DNA from: Chromobacterium alkanivorans
Lineage (GTDB): Bacteria > Pseudomonadota > Gammaproteobacteria > Burkholderiales > Chromobacteriaceae
DNA: 64,000 bases
Reading direction: 5' to 3'
Assembly (NCBI RefSeq): GCF_016937655.1
Contig: NZ_JAFHKL010000020.1
Location: forward strand, 1 to 64,000
Shown here: one piece after another, positions 8,279 through 15,586 of the stretch
How positions within the stretch are numbered: position 1 is the first letter of the stretch
How the letters are laid out: each line of letters begins with the position of its first letter
Made by a program: the position numbers and the translations under genes
Notes under the pieces: generated by a model
Seen by the model: only the letters and a program-made list of their open reading frames with translations
The model's database searches: none
What the model was told of the DNA's origin: nothing

Positions 8279-9076
8279 CTTTATTTTGAAGCAAAACGAA
8301 CATCCGAACAAATACTATTTAGAACCCATGACTTACAGATAACATGATGAATTCGTTTTATTGGCATTAAATTGCGCAAAACTGTAGCTGTAGAAAGATT
8401 GTTTCAAGAAATATCGCTTCATTTGAAAAGATGCCAATTTTCGTTTTGCTTTGCTTTCGTGTTGCTTTGCTTTTCATGTCTGAATGGATTCGAGCGGCCT
8501 GGTGTCGCAAAATCGCCGTCCCCGCACTTTGTTCGAGCTAGTTTCATCATTTTTGAACACTTCGTTGGCATATCCTGTGCCGAGGGCAGGCCATGGCCCC
8601 TTGGCGTACATGGTCTTGGCTTGTAGTCGTGTTGTGATTTGTAACTTCATGAATAACAAGGAGTATATTGGTTTTTTGGCGGGGTTGGCTGGCTTGGGGA
8701 GGGGAACGCGCAAGCCGAAGGGCGGCCTGCGCCGCGCCAGGGAGGCCGCTATATCAGCATGGGGCTCGGCGCTGCTGCAAGTATCAAAATATGAAATTCG
8801 AGACCAAATTTGTTTTCGAAAACGAACAAAAATATTTCAAAACGAACATAATTTGATTGTTTTCAAACATGACTACGGCTTTCAAACGTTTGTTTTCTTG
8901 TTATCCATATGATTTTCAAGGTGTTTTTTCATGTTTGTTATCGCGCCTTTCCTGCGTCTGGCGGTGCCTGGGCGGAAAGAGCGAGGGTGTGGCGGGATCT
9001 CGGCTAGTCAAAATGCATGCGACTGGTGCGCGGCTTGCAAGCTGTGAATCCGCCCGCGCAACGGAAAGACCTAGGT

Positions 9077-9117
9077 TTGATGGTTATCAAACAAGAATGA
9101 AGCATTCCGAACATAAA
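9077..9117 (+). promoter_or_regulatory. Class II FNR promoter of focA
   Basis: TTGAT-GGTT-ATCAA at 9077-9090 (exact consensus). A CATAAA -10-like hexamer at 9112-9117 puts the start site near 9125, 41.5 bases from the box centre, which is the class II activation position. GAACATAAAAT over the -10 resembles the elements at pflA and pflB. Confidence 0.75.
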
Positions 9118-9307
9118 ATTTTCGTGAACCAACAATCCGTGCACCCGTTCGCGTGGGAACCAACCACCTCGGCGGCCAACAAACGCATTGCAGGAACTGG
9201 GCCTAAGCCGGCGTTTTCGCCGCCAAGCCTTAGAGACGGCAGAGTCAGTTGATAGGCTTCCTAATAAGGTTGACCCGCGCGCCAGCGGCTCTGCGCAAGC
9301 TCGCGAA

Positions 9308-10144
9308 ATGAAAAACATGAACCACGCCTCCACACTCGCCTACGTCGCGGCCGAAGCCGCCTCCAAACAGACCGTGTTGCGACAACACCCCGGGCGCTAC
9401 CTATTAAGCGCCGGCATGGCCGGCGCGCTGATCGCCGTGGTGCTCAGCGTCAGCCTGAAGCTGGGCCAGGTCTTCTTCGCCGTCGGCTCCCCCGGCTACT
9501 ACATCGCCGTGGCCGGCTTCTTCGGCGTGGCCCTGGTCAGCATCATCGTCTGCAAGCTGGAGCTGTTCACCAGCAATGTGATGTACTTCAGCGTGGGCGT
9601 GCTCAGCGGCGACTGCCGCGTGTGCAACCTGCTGCGCAGCTGGGCCATGGTCTACCTGGGCAACCTGCTGGGGGTGTTGCTGTTCACCGCGGTGTTCGCC
9701 GGCGCCGGCGGCATGGGCAGCCTGCCGGCCGACCACCTGTTGTTCAACGTGGCCGCGCATAAGGTGCACGCCGGCGGCTGGGAAATCTTCTGGAAGGGCG
9801 CGCTGTGCAACTGGGTGATCTGTCTGGCGGTGTGGGTGCCGCTGCGCATGGCCGGCGACGCCGCCAAGATGCTGATGATCCTGCTGCTGGTCTTCGTGTT
9901 CTTCTTCTCCGGTTTTGAACACAGCATCGCCAATATGGCCTTCTTCTCGCTGGCCCTGCTGCACGGCATGCAAGGCCTGGACGCCGCCGCCATCCTGCAC
10001 AATATGATTCCGGCCACCCTGGGCAATATCGCCGGCGGCGCGCTGGGCGTGGGTCTGGTGGTCTACCTGCTGGAGCGTCACACCCTGCCGGCGCGGCGCG
10101 AAGCCGCAAAACCGGCCGCGACGGCGCTCGGAACCAGTGTTTGA
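9308..10144 (+). CDS. focA: Formate/nitrite transporter family channel
   Basis: 278 aa from the ATG at 9308. The frame is open further upstream, but that part is charged and unlike the family; a second Met at 9317 is an alternative start. Six hydrophobic segments and the typical FNT blocks are seen: G-M-A-G-A-L-I-A, K-L-E-L-F-T-S-N-V-M-Y, W-x-x-V-Y-L-G-N-L-L-G, C-N-W-V-I-C-L-A-V-W and F-F-S-G-F-E-H-S-I-A-N-M, which contains the central pore histidine. It exports formate made by PFL or takes it back up. It is co-oriented with pflB 230 bases downstream and has its own FNR promoter. The Shine-Dalgarno is weak. Confidence 0.93.
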   Translation: MKNMNHASTLAYVAAEAASKQTVLRQHPGRYLLSAGMAGALIAVVLSVSLKLGQVFFAVGSPGYYIAVAGFFGVALVSIIVCKLELFTSNVMYFSVGVLSGDCRVCNLLRSWAMVYLGNLLGVLLFTAVFAGAGGMGSLPADHLLFNVAAHKVHAGGWEIFWKGALCNWVICLAVWVPLRMAGDAAKMLMILLLVFVFFFSGFEHSIANMAFFSLALLHGMQGLDAAAILHNMIPATLGNIAGGALGVGLVVYLLERHTLPARREAAKPAATALGTSV

Positions 10145-10165
10145 TGTTCGTTTTCGAATGTAATG

Positions 10166-10185
10166 CGCCGGCTACAATGCCGGCG
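10166..10185 (+). other. Hairpin after focA
   Basis: CGCCGGC-TACAAT-GCCGGCG, a 7-bp stem without a T tract. It could be a weak terminator or a 3' stabilising structure between focA and pflB. Confidence 0.4.
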
Positions 10186-10202
10186 TATTGATGTGGTTTT
10201 GC

Positions 10203-10274
10203 ATGGCATTGAAAATAAAGCGTTTTTTATGGGTTTTTGCCGGCGTGGCGGCCGTGGCGGCCACCGCGTTTTAG
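10203..10274 (+). CDS. Possible 23-residue membrane microprotein
   Basis: An ATG-to-TAG frame of 23 codons between focA and pflB. It encodes a basic start (M-A-L-K-I-K-R) followed by an unbroken hydrophobic stretch (F-L-W-V-F-A-G-V-A-A-V-A-A-T-A-F), long enough for one membrane helix. It ends 11 bases before the pflB FNR box. No clear Shine-Dalgarno is present, and short hydrophobic frames arise easily in GC-rich DNA, so this is only a candidate. It would be co-transcribed with focA. Confidence 0.25.
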   Translation: MALKIKRFLWVFAGVAAVAATAF

Positions 10275-10284
10275 TCTGCGGCAG

Positions 10285-10327
10285 TTGATCTTTATCAAAC
10301 GATTTTTTTCGAAACCGAATGTACAAT
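10285..10327 (+). promoter_or_regulatory. Class II FNR promoter of pflB
   Basis: TTGAT-CTTT-ATCAA at 10285-10298 (exact FNR consensus). The -10 hexamer TACAAT at 10322-10327 predicts a start near 10333, 41.5 bases from the box centre. GGAGG lies just before the pflB ATG. Confidence 0.85.
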
Positions 10328-10333
10328 ATGTTC
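10317..10333. promoter_or_regulatory. 17-bp dyad over the pflB -10, shared with pflA
   Basis: GAATGTACAATATGTTC, an imperfect palindrome (GAA-N11-TTC) covering the -10 and start site. It matches 14 of 17 bases of the element over the pflA -10. The position suits a repressor operator. No regulator is identified. Confidence 0.45.
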
Positions 10334-10371
10334 AGTACACAACATTTACTGATAGTTACTAGGAGGCACAC

Positions 10372-12630
10372 ATGGATGCTCTGAATCGTGACGCGACTCA
10401 AGCCAACCCCTGGCGCGATTTCACCGGTGGTGAATGGCAAAGCAAGGTGGATGTCCGCAACTTCATCCAGCTGAACTACAAGCCGTTTGAAGGCGACGCC
10501 AGTTTCCTGGCTCCCGCCACCGCGCGCACTCAAAAGCTGTGGGACACCCTGAGCGAGTTGCTGAAAGAAGAACGCGCCCGTGGCGTGCTGGACGTAGCTG
10601 CGGACCGCGGCAGCTCCATCACTGCGCATGACGCCGGCTACATCGACCAAGCCAGCGAAGTCATCGTCGGCCTGCAAACCGACGCTCCGCTCAAGCGTGC
10701 CATCATGCCCAACGGCGGCCTGCGCATGGTTGAGAACGGCCTGGAAGCCTTCGGCTTCAAGCTGGACCCGGTCATCAAGGACGTGTGGACCCACTATCGC
10801 AAGAGCCACAACCAGGGCGTGTTCGACACCTACACCCCGGACATCATGGCCGCGCGCAAATCCGGCGTGATCACCGGCCTGCCGGACGCCTACGGCCGCG
10901 GCCGCATCATCGGCGACTACCGCCGCGTGGCCCTGTACGGCACTGACTTCCTGCGCGCCGAACGCCAAAAAGTATTCCATGAGCTGGACGACGCCGTTTT
11001 CAATGAAGACGTGCTGCGTCTGCGTGAAGAACTGTCGGAACAATTCCGCGCGCTGGACGAACTGAAGCAGATGGCCGCCAAATACGGCTTCGACATCAGC
11101 CGCCCGGCCGTCAACGCCCGCGAAGCGGTGCAGTGGACCTACTTTGCCTACCTGGCCGCCGTGAAAGAACAAAACGGCGCCGCCATGTCCTTCGGCCGCG
11201 TCGCCACCTTCCTGGACGTCTACATCGAACGCGATCTGGCCTCCGGCGCGCTGACTGAAGACCAAGCCCAGGAAATGATCGACGACCTGGTGATCAAGCT
11301 GCGCATCGTGCGCTTCCTGCGCACCCCGGAATATGACCAACTGTTCTCCGGCGACCCGACCTGGGTCACCGAATCCATCGGCGGCATGGGCGAAGACGGC
11401 CGCACCCTGGTGAGCAAGAGCAGCTTCCGCTTCCTCAACACCCTGTACAACCTGGGCCCGGCGCCGGAACCCAACCTGACCGTGTTGTGGTCCACCCAGC
11501 TGCCGCGCGGCTTCAAAGACTTCTGCGCCAAAGTGTCCATCGACACCAGCTCCATCCAGTACGAAAACGACGACCTGATGCGTCCGCACTGGGGCGACGA
11601 CTACGGCATCGCCTGCTGCGTGTCCGCGATGCGCATCGGCAAGCAAATGCAGTTCTTCGGCGCCCGCGCCAACCTGGCCAAAGCCATGCTCTACGCCATC
11701 AACGGCGGCGTGGATGAAAAATCCGGCGTGCAAGTGGCCAAGGGCTTCGAGCCGATCAAGAGCGACGTGCTGACCTACGAAGAACTGATGCCCAAGTTCG
11801 ACCTGCTGATGGACTGGCTGGCCGCCACTTATGTCAAGGCGCTGAACTGCATCCACTACATGCACGACAAATACGCCTACGAACGCATCGAAATGGCGCT
11901 GCACGACCGCGACATCCTGCGCACCATGGCTTGCGGCATCGCCGGCCTGTCCGTGGCCGCCGACTCCCTGTCCGCCATCAAGTACGCCAAAGTGCACATC
12001 ATCCGCAACGAAGCGGGCCTGGCGGTGGACTACAAGATCGAAGGCGACTACCCGGCTTACGGCAACAACGACGACCGCGCCGACAGCATCGCGGTATGGC
12101 TGACCGAAACCTTCATGGAGAAGATCAAGGCCCAGCCGCACTTCTACCGCAACGCCATGCCGACTCAATCCGTGCTCACCATCACCTCCAACGTGGTGTA
12201 CGGCAAGAAAACCGGCAACACCCCGTGCGGCCGCCGCGCCGGCGAACCGTTCGCCCCGGGCGCCAACCCGATGAACGGCCGCGACGTGAAAGGCTTTGTC
12301 GCCGCAGGCGCATCGGTAGCCAAGCTGCCGTACGAAGCCGCGCTGGACGGCATCAGCTGGACCGCCTCCGCCACCCCGGACGCACTGGGCCATAGCGAAG
12401 AAGAACGCGTTGCCAACCTGGCCAACTGCCTGGACGGCTTCTCCGACGCCGGCGGTTTCCACGTCAACGTCAACGTGTTCAAGCGCGAAACCCTGATGGA
12501 CGCGATGGAACATCCGGAGCTGTACCCGCAACTGACCATCCGCGTGTCCGGCTATGCGGTGAACTTCGTCAAGCTGACGCGCGAGCAACAGCTGGACGTG
12601 ATCAACCGCACCTTCCACGGCAGCATGTAA
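10372..12630 (+). CDS. pflB: Formate C-acetyltransferase (pyruvate formate-lyase)
   Basis: 752 aa (E. coli 760). A cytoplasmic glycyl-radical enzyme: pyruvate + CoA gives acetyl-CoA + formate without oxygen. The active-site cysteine pair is Cys415-Cys416 in [13 protein letters not shown]. The radical glycine is Gly727 in R-V-S-G-Y-A-V-N-F near the C-terminus. The strong Shine-Dalgarno AGGAGG precedes the ATG. The activase gene pflA is not adjacent but 11 kb downstream, past an accessory segment; ackA and pta follow it. A good terminator lies after the stop, and the last ~25 bases of the gene plus that terminator are duplicated 2 kb downstream. Confidence 0.98.
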   Translation: MDALNRDATQANPWRDFTGGEWQSKVDVRNFIQLNYKPFEGDASFLAPATARTQKLWDTLSELLKEERARGVLDVAADRGSSITAHDAGYIDQASEVIVGLQTDAPLKRAIMPNGGLRMVENGLEAFGFKLDPVIKDVWTHYRKSHNQGVFDTYTPDIMAARKSGVITGLPDAYGRGRIIGDYRRVALYGTDFLRAERQKVFHELDDAVFNEDVLRLREELSEQFRALDELKQMAAKYGFDISRPAVNAREAVQWTYFAYLAAVKEQNGAAMSFGRVATFLDVYIERDLASGALTEDQAQEMIDDLVIKLRIVRFLRTPEYDQLFSGDPTWVTESIGGMGEDGRTLVSKSSFRFLNTLYNLGPAPEPNLTVLWSTQLPRGFKDFCAKVSIDTSSIQYENDDLMRPHWGDDYGIACCVSAMRIGKQMQFFGARANLAKAMLYAINGGVDEKSGVQVAKGFEPIKSDVLTYEELMPKFDLLMDWLAATYVKALNCIHYMHDKYAYERIEMALHDRDILRTMACGIAGLSVAADSLSAIKYAKVHIIRNEAGLAVDYKIEGDYPAYGNNDDRADSIAVWLTETFMEKIKAQPHFYRNAMPTQSVLTITSNVVYGKKTGNTPCGRRAGEPFAPGANPMNGRDVKGFVAAGASVAKLPYEAALDGISWTASATPDALGHSEEERVANLANCLDGFSDAGGFHVNVNVFKRETLMDAMEHPELYPQLTIRVSGYAVNFVKLTREQQLDVINRTFHGSM

Positions 12631-12738
12631 GCCTCACGCCGCTGGCCACCGCGACGGCCAGCCGGCACAACGCAAAGCCTCCCTTAGGGGAGGCTTTTTT
12701 ATGCGCGGCTGTTTTGGATCAGGGCTGCGGAAAATGCC
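12607..12738 (+). repeat. Direct repeat copy 1: pflB 3' end plus terminator
   Basis: Spans the last codons of pflB, the terminator and about 40 bases beyond. It matches 14690-14822 with scattered differences over about 130 bases. The similarity stops abruptly at both ends. The two copies bracket a 1.95-kb segment with two genes. Confidence 0.85.
12675..12700 (+). terminator. Rho-independent terminator of pflB
   Basis: AAGCCTCCC / GGGAGGCTT stem with a TTAG loop followed by a T run. The second direct-repeat copy carries the same hairpin at 14758-14784. Confidence 0.9.
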
Positions 12739-12838
12739 GGAAGGCGATGGTGGGGGTGGGGCGGATTGACTGCGGGATCAAGAAGGAATAGGGCTGTTGA
12801 TGGGTTGCAGACGGGTTGCGGGCCGCCATGTCCCAGCC

Positions 12839-13471
12839 TCAATCGCTTCTCTGTTCCTTGATTCGCTTCCGGTGAGCGGCAACCTTGGCGCGGTTGCCGC
12901 AAAGCGCCATGCTGCACCATCGGCGCGCATGCCTTCGCGTGTGGTCGACAAACATCAAGGTGCATCGGGGGCCTTCGCACGCTTTCACATGGGTGAAGTC
13001 TTCTTCGCAGACAAGCCGGGCCAAGGCTTCTGCTATCGGCATCAGTAGAGACTCGGCTGAATGCCAGCATCGATCCACGCGCAATTCGAAGGTCGTGCCG
13101 CCATCGGCTGCTTTAGGAACAATTTCGCGATGCTGCGCGTCTTGCCTGAGTAGTTGATTCAAAGGCTCTAGTTCGTGCAAATCCTCGGCGACCAATGGCC
13201 GTCCTTTCCGCTTGCGGGCGAAATCCTTGAACCAGGAACGCAACTGGCGCGCCTTCTCCGCCGCCTCGTTGAGTTCGGTCGGCGCATACCGGCTTCGCAT
13301 CGTCTCAAGCACCTCGGCAGGAACCAGGCCCGCCTGACTAAGCCAGGCCAGCAGACCTTTGCCATCACTGATCCAGTCTATCGCCTCGCCCCCAGGGGTT
13401 GCCTCCGAATTCAGAAAGTCCAGTCCAGTCGCGTCAGCGATGAATATTGCAGGGGTTTGACGGTAGTCCAT
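12839..13471 (-). CDS. CGNR zinc-finger (ABATE domain) regulator
   Basis: 210 aa from the ATG at 13471; a GTG at 13501 gives ten more residues of poor fit. The N-terminal half has the stress-linked ABATE-type start (I-F-I-A-D-A-T-G-L-D-F-L-N-S). The C-terminus carries the CGNR zinc finger: C-E-G-P-R-C-T-L-M-F-V-D then R-R-W-C-S-M-A-L-C-G-N-R, with four cysteines for one zinc. Members are presumed DNA-binding regulators. It diverges from the alpha/beta-hydrolase gene over a 176-bp AT-rich gap with repeated GTAACC sites. It lies inside the segment bracketed by the pflB-end repeats. Confidence 0.88.
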   Translation of the reverse strand: MDYRQTPAIFIADATGLDFLNSEATPGGEAIDWISDGKGLLAWLSQAGLVPAEVLETMRSRYAPTELNEAAEKARQLRSWFKDFARKRKGRPLVAEDLHELEPLNQLLRQDAQHREIVPKAADGGTTFELRVDRCWHSAESLLMPIAEALARLVCEEDFTHVKACEGPRCTLMFVDHTRRHARRWCSMALCGNRAKVAAHRKRIKEQRSD

Positions 13472-13507
13472 CGCTTTATGGCGGTTGTGAAGTAAAGACA
13501 CTGAAAA

Positions 13508-13580
13508 GTAACCCTTTACCTTAAATTTGACAAGTTACAAAAAAGAGAAGTAACCTATGTTTGCGCTTTTAATAGGTTAC
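13508..13580. promoter_or_regulatory. GTAACC operator cluster between CGNR regulator and hydrolase
   Basis: GTAACC occurs at 13508 and 13550, GTTAC at 13534 and GGTTAC at 13575. The last pair forms a perfect inverted repeat, GTAACCTAT (13550-13558) / ATAGGTTAC (13572-13580), with a 13-base spacer. It is likely the binding region of the divergent CGNR regulator. Confidence 0.5.
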
Positions 13581-13647
13581 GTGCTGGTTCTGGCAGGCAC
13601 CCTCTGCCGGCAGCGGCAGCTCACTTGACTTATCGGAAAGGAAACTT

Positions 13648-14502
13648 ATGACTTCTATTGCCTATCGTTACGCTGACGTAGACGGCGTCAAAGTGTTCTA
13701 TCGCGAAGCGGGGAGGCTGCATGCTCCAAAACTGCTGCTTCTGCACGGTTTTCCCAGCTCGAGCCACATGTTCCGCGACCTGATCCCCAAGCTCGCAGAG
13801 CATTTTCATATCGTTGCGCCAGACCTGCCCGGCTTTGGGCAATCAGACATGCCGAGCCGCGATGTCTTTGCTTATACCTTCGACAAGCTAGCCAAAGTGA
13901 TTGAGCGTTTTACTGAGGGCATTGGTTTTGACCGCTTTGCAATGTATGTCTTCGACTATGGCGCGCCCACGGGCTTTCGACTTGCGCTGGCGCATCCCGA
14001 GCGGATCGCGGCGATCATCTCGCAAAACGGCAATGCTTATGAGGAAGGATTGAGCGAGAACTGGAACCCGATCCGCGCGTACTGGCAAGAAGCTTCGAGC
14101 GCCAATCGCGAGGCCCTTCGTGAGCTGCTCGCCCATGAAACGACCGTCTGGCAATACACGCATGGCGTTCATGATGCAACTCGCGTGTCGCCGGATGGCT
14201 ACTCGCTCGACGACTTCTATCTGAGCCGTCCCGGAGCTGCCGAGGTTCAGCTCGATCTGTTCGGCGACTATCGCAGCAACGTCGAGCTTTACCCCGCGTT
14301 CCAACAATATTTCCGTGCTTATCAGCCCCCCTTCCTCGCCGTATGGGGGAAGAATGATCCCTTCTTCTTGCCGGCGGGCGCCGAGGCATTCCGGCGCGAC
14401 ATGCCGGGTGCAGTGGTGCGTTTCTTCGATACAGGGCATTTCGCGCTGGAAACACACGCCGGCGAGATTGCCGCAGCCATTTCTGAGTTCCTTGTCCGCT
14501 GA
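13648..14502 (+). CDS. Alpha/beta hydrolase, haloalkane dehalogenase / epoxide hydrolase type
   Basis: 284 aa of the alpha/beta-hydrolase fold. The oxyanion motif H-G-F-P is at 33-36. The nucleophile elbow reads V-F-D-Y-G-A-P, so the nucleophile is Asp103 rather than Ser; this marks dehalogenases and epoxide hydrolases. The acid is probably Asp237 (W-G-K-N-D-P-F-F) and the base His264 (D-T-G-H-F-A-L-E). A lid of about 60 residues follows the elbow region. GGAAAGG precedes the ATG. It is divergent from a CGNR regulator with shared repeat sites and sits between the duplicated pflB ends, so it looks like a regulator-enzyme cassette gained together. The substrate is unknown. Confidence 0.88.
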   Translation: MTSIAYRYADVDGVKVFYREAGRLHAPKLLLLHGFPSSSHMFRDLIPKLAEHFHIVAPDLPGFGQSDMPSRDVFAYTFDKLAKVIERFTEGIGFDRFAMYVFDYGAPTGFRLALAHPERIAAIISQNGNAYEEGLSENWNPIRAYWQEASSANREALRELLAHETTVWQYTHGVHDATRVSPDGYSLDDFYLSRPGAAEVQLDLFGDYRSNVELYPAFQQYFRAYQPPFLAVWGKNDPFFLPAGAEAFRRDMPGAVVRFFDTGHFALETHAGEIAAAISEFLVR

Positions 14503-14567
14503 AGCGAGGAGCCTTACGGGCAAGGGAGCTAGCTCGGTCAAGCATTAGGCAATGCTCCCGGCAAGCA

Positions 14568-14589
14568 AACCCCGGCTAAAGCCGGGGTT
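14568..14589 (-). terminator. Hairpin terminator left by the deleted gene remnant
   Basis: AACCCCGGC-TAAA-GCCGGGGTT. It is nearly identical to the terminator of the intact minus-strand gene at 17277-17717. It may also stop the hydrolase transcript. Confidence 0.75.
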
Positions 14590-14688
14590 CGTTCTGCCAG
14601 AATTCTTCTCTGTCCGCCGTACCGCGCTGTTTTCCAGGGAGGGCGATATGGTGTTTCTCCTGCATGACCACGATAAACCACCTGTTAG
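14590..14688 (-). pseudogene. Internally deleted remnant of the 17.3-kb hypothetical gene
   Basis: Read on the minus strand, it keeps the leader (CACCTG...GGAGAAACACC) and then ATATCG where the intact gene has ATGTCG, so the start codon is lost. It then jumps to the 3' end (T-G-G-A-A-A-A-C ... C-G-G-C-G-G-A-C-A-G-A-G-A-A-G-A-A) and the same terminator. Almost all of the 146-codon body is missing. It directly abuts the second pflB-end repeat. Confidence 0.75.
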
Positions 14689-14689
14689 A

Positions 14690-14822
14690 CGCACCTTCCA
14701 TGGCAGCAAGTAAGCCTGACGCCGCTGGCAACCGCGACGGCCAGCCGGCATAGCGCCAAGCCTCCCCTAGGGGAGGCTTTTTTTATGCGTGGCTGTTTTG
14801 GATCAATGCCGCAAAAAATGCC
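14690..14822 (+). repeat. Direct repeat copy 2: pflB 3' end plus terminator
   Basis: Second copy of the 12607-12738 sequence. It holds the last codons of pflB (R-T-F-H-G-S-K-stop, with Lys for Met), the terminator at 14758-14784 and the following ~40 bases. No pflB sequence precedes it, so it is a fragment, not a gene. Confidence 0.85.
14758..14784 (+). terminator. Terminator in the duplicated pflB end
   Basis: AAGCCTCCCC-TA-GGGGAGGCTT followed by a T run; the stem is one pair longer than in copy 1. Confidence 0.85.
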
Positions 14823-14902
14823 CATGTGCTATAAAGTGGTTTCATTTATACGTCATTCTCTCTGAGCGCCTGCAAAACCCAAGCGCGCCGGAGGAGGGGG
14901 CC

Positions 14903-15382
14903 ATGCACAAAAACACCATCTGCCTGTGGTACGACGGCGACGCCGAAGACGCCGCGCGCTTCTACGCCGCCACCTTCCCGGATAGCCGCGTCGGGGCGGT
15001 GCTGCGCGCGCCCGGCGATTACCCGGCCGGCAAGGAGGGCGATGTACTGACCGTGGCATTCACCGTGTTGGGCATCCCGTGTCTGGGCCTCAACGGCGGC
15101 TCCACCTTCAAACACAGCGAAGCCTTCTCCTTCCAAGTCGCCACCGAAGACCAGGCCGAAACCGACCGCCTGTGGCAAGCCATCGTCGGCAACGGCGGCC
15201 AGGCCAGCGCTTGCGGCTGGTGCAAGGATAAGTGGGGCCTGAGCTGGCAAATCACCCCGCGCGTGTTGACCGAGGCGCTGGCCGATCCGGACCGGGCCGC
15301 CGCCAAGCGGGTGTTCGACGCGATGATGGGGATGGTGAAGATTGATATTGCGGGGATTGAGAAGGCGAGGAGGTTGGGCTAG
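14903..15382 (+). CDS. VOC-fold protein of the PhnB / 3-demethylubiquinone methyltransferase-like group
   Basis: 159 aa. The ATG at 14903 has GGAGGAGG 6 bases upstream; the longer frame from 14789 lies in the repeat. The N-terminus I-C-L-W-Y-D-G-D-A-E-D-A-A-R-F-Y-A-A-T-F-P-D-S and the late G-W-C-K-D-K-W-G-L-S-W-Q-I-T-P-R-V-L are the two signature blocks of this family (3-dmu-9_3-mt). These proteins have a glyoxalase-like fold and, despite the family name, no proven methyltransferase activity. It seems to be the original neighbour of pflB before the 2-kb segment was placed between them. Confidence 0.88.
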   Translation: MHKNTICLWYDGDAEDAARFYAATFPDSRVGAVLRAPGDYPAGKEGDVLTVAFTVLGIPCLGLNGGSTFKHSEAFSFQVATEDQAETDRLWQAIVGNGGQASACGWCKDKWGLSWQITPRVLTEALADPDRAAAKRVFDAMMGMVKIDIAGIEKARRLG

Positions 15383-15586
15383 TGGAATGTATATTTTTAG
15401 GTGAGTGGTAGCTATCAATGACTAGGAGTGGATGAATAATATTGCTACTTCAAAGTAGTAGTTCCCTGTCTTGTGATTTAAGGTTGATAACTGATTAAAA
15501 TGTTTGTGATCTCATTTTTATGATTTTTAATTGGCTTATCTGTTTTTAAGAACTTATTTAATATTTGTTTCTTGTAGAGAGTTCAC

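Larger units (their letters stand above)
8079..9307. other. 1.2-kb non-coding regulatory gap between sdaC and focA
   Basis: AT-rich against the surrounding genes. It holds two perfect FNR boxes (8265-8278, 9077-9090) and a cluster of CGAACA hexamers at 8297, 8305, 8823, 8843 and 9108. There is a 12-bp palindrome GTTTTCGAAAAC at 8812-8823 and a GC-rich patch around 8690-8760 with small hairpins. Open frames here lack ribosome binding sites and family resemblance. It probably serves the divergent sdaC and focA promoters and may hide a small RNA. Confidence 0.6.

Noticed and set aside
8484..8912. 142-codon open frame in the sdaC-focA gap
   Set aside because: No ribosome binding site, mixed composition across GC-rich and AT-rich patches, no recognisable motif.
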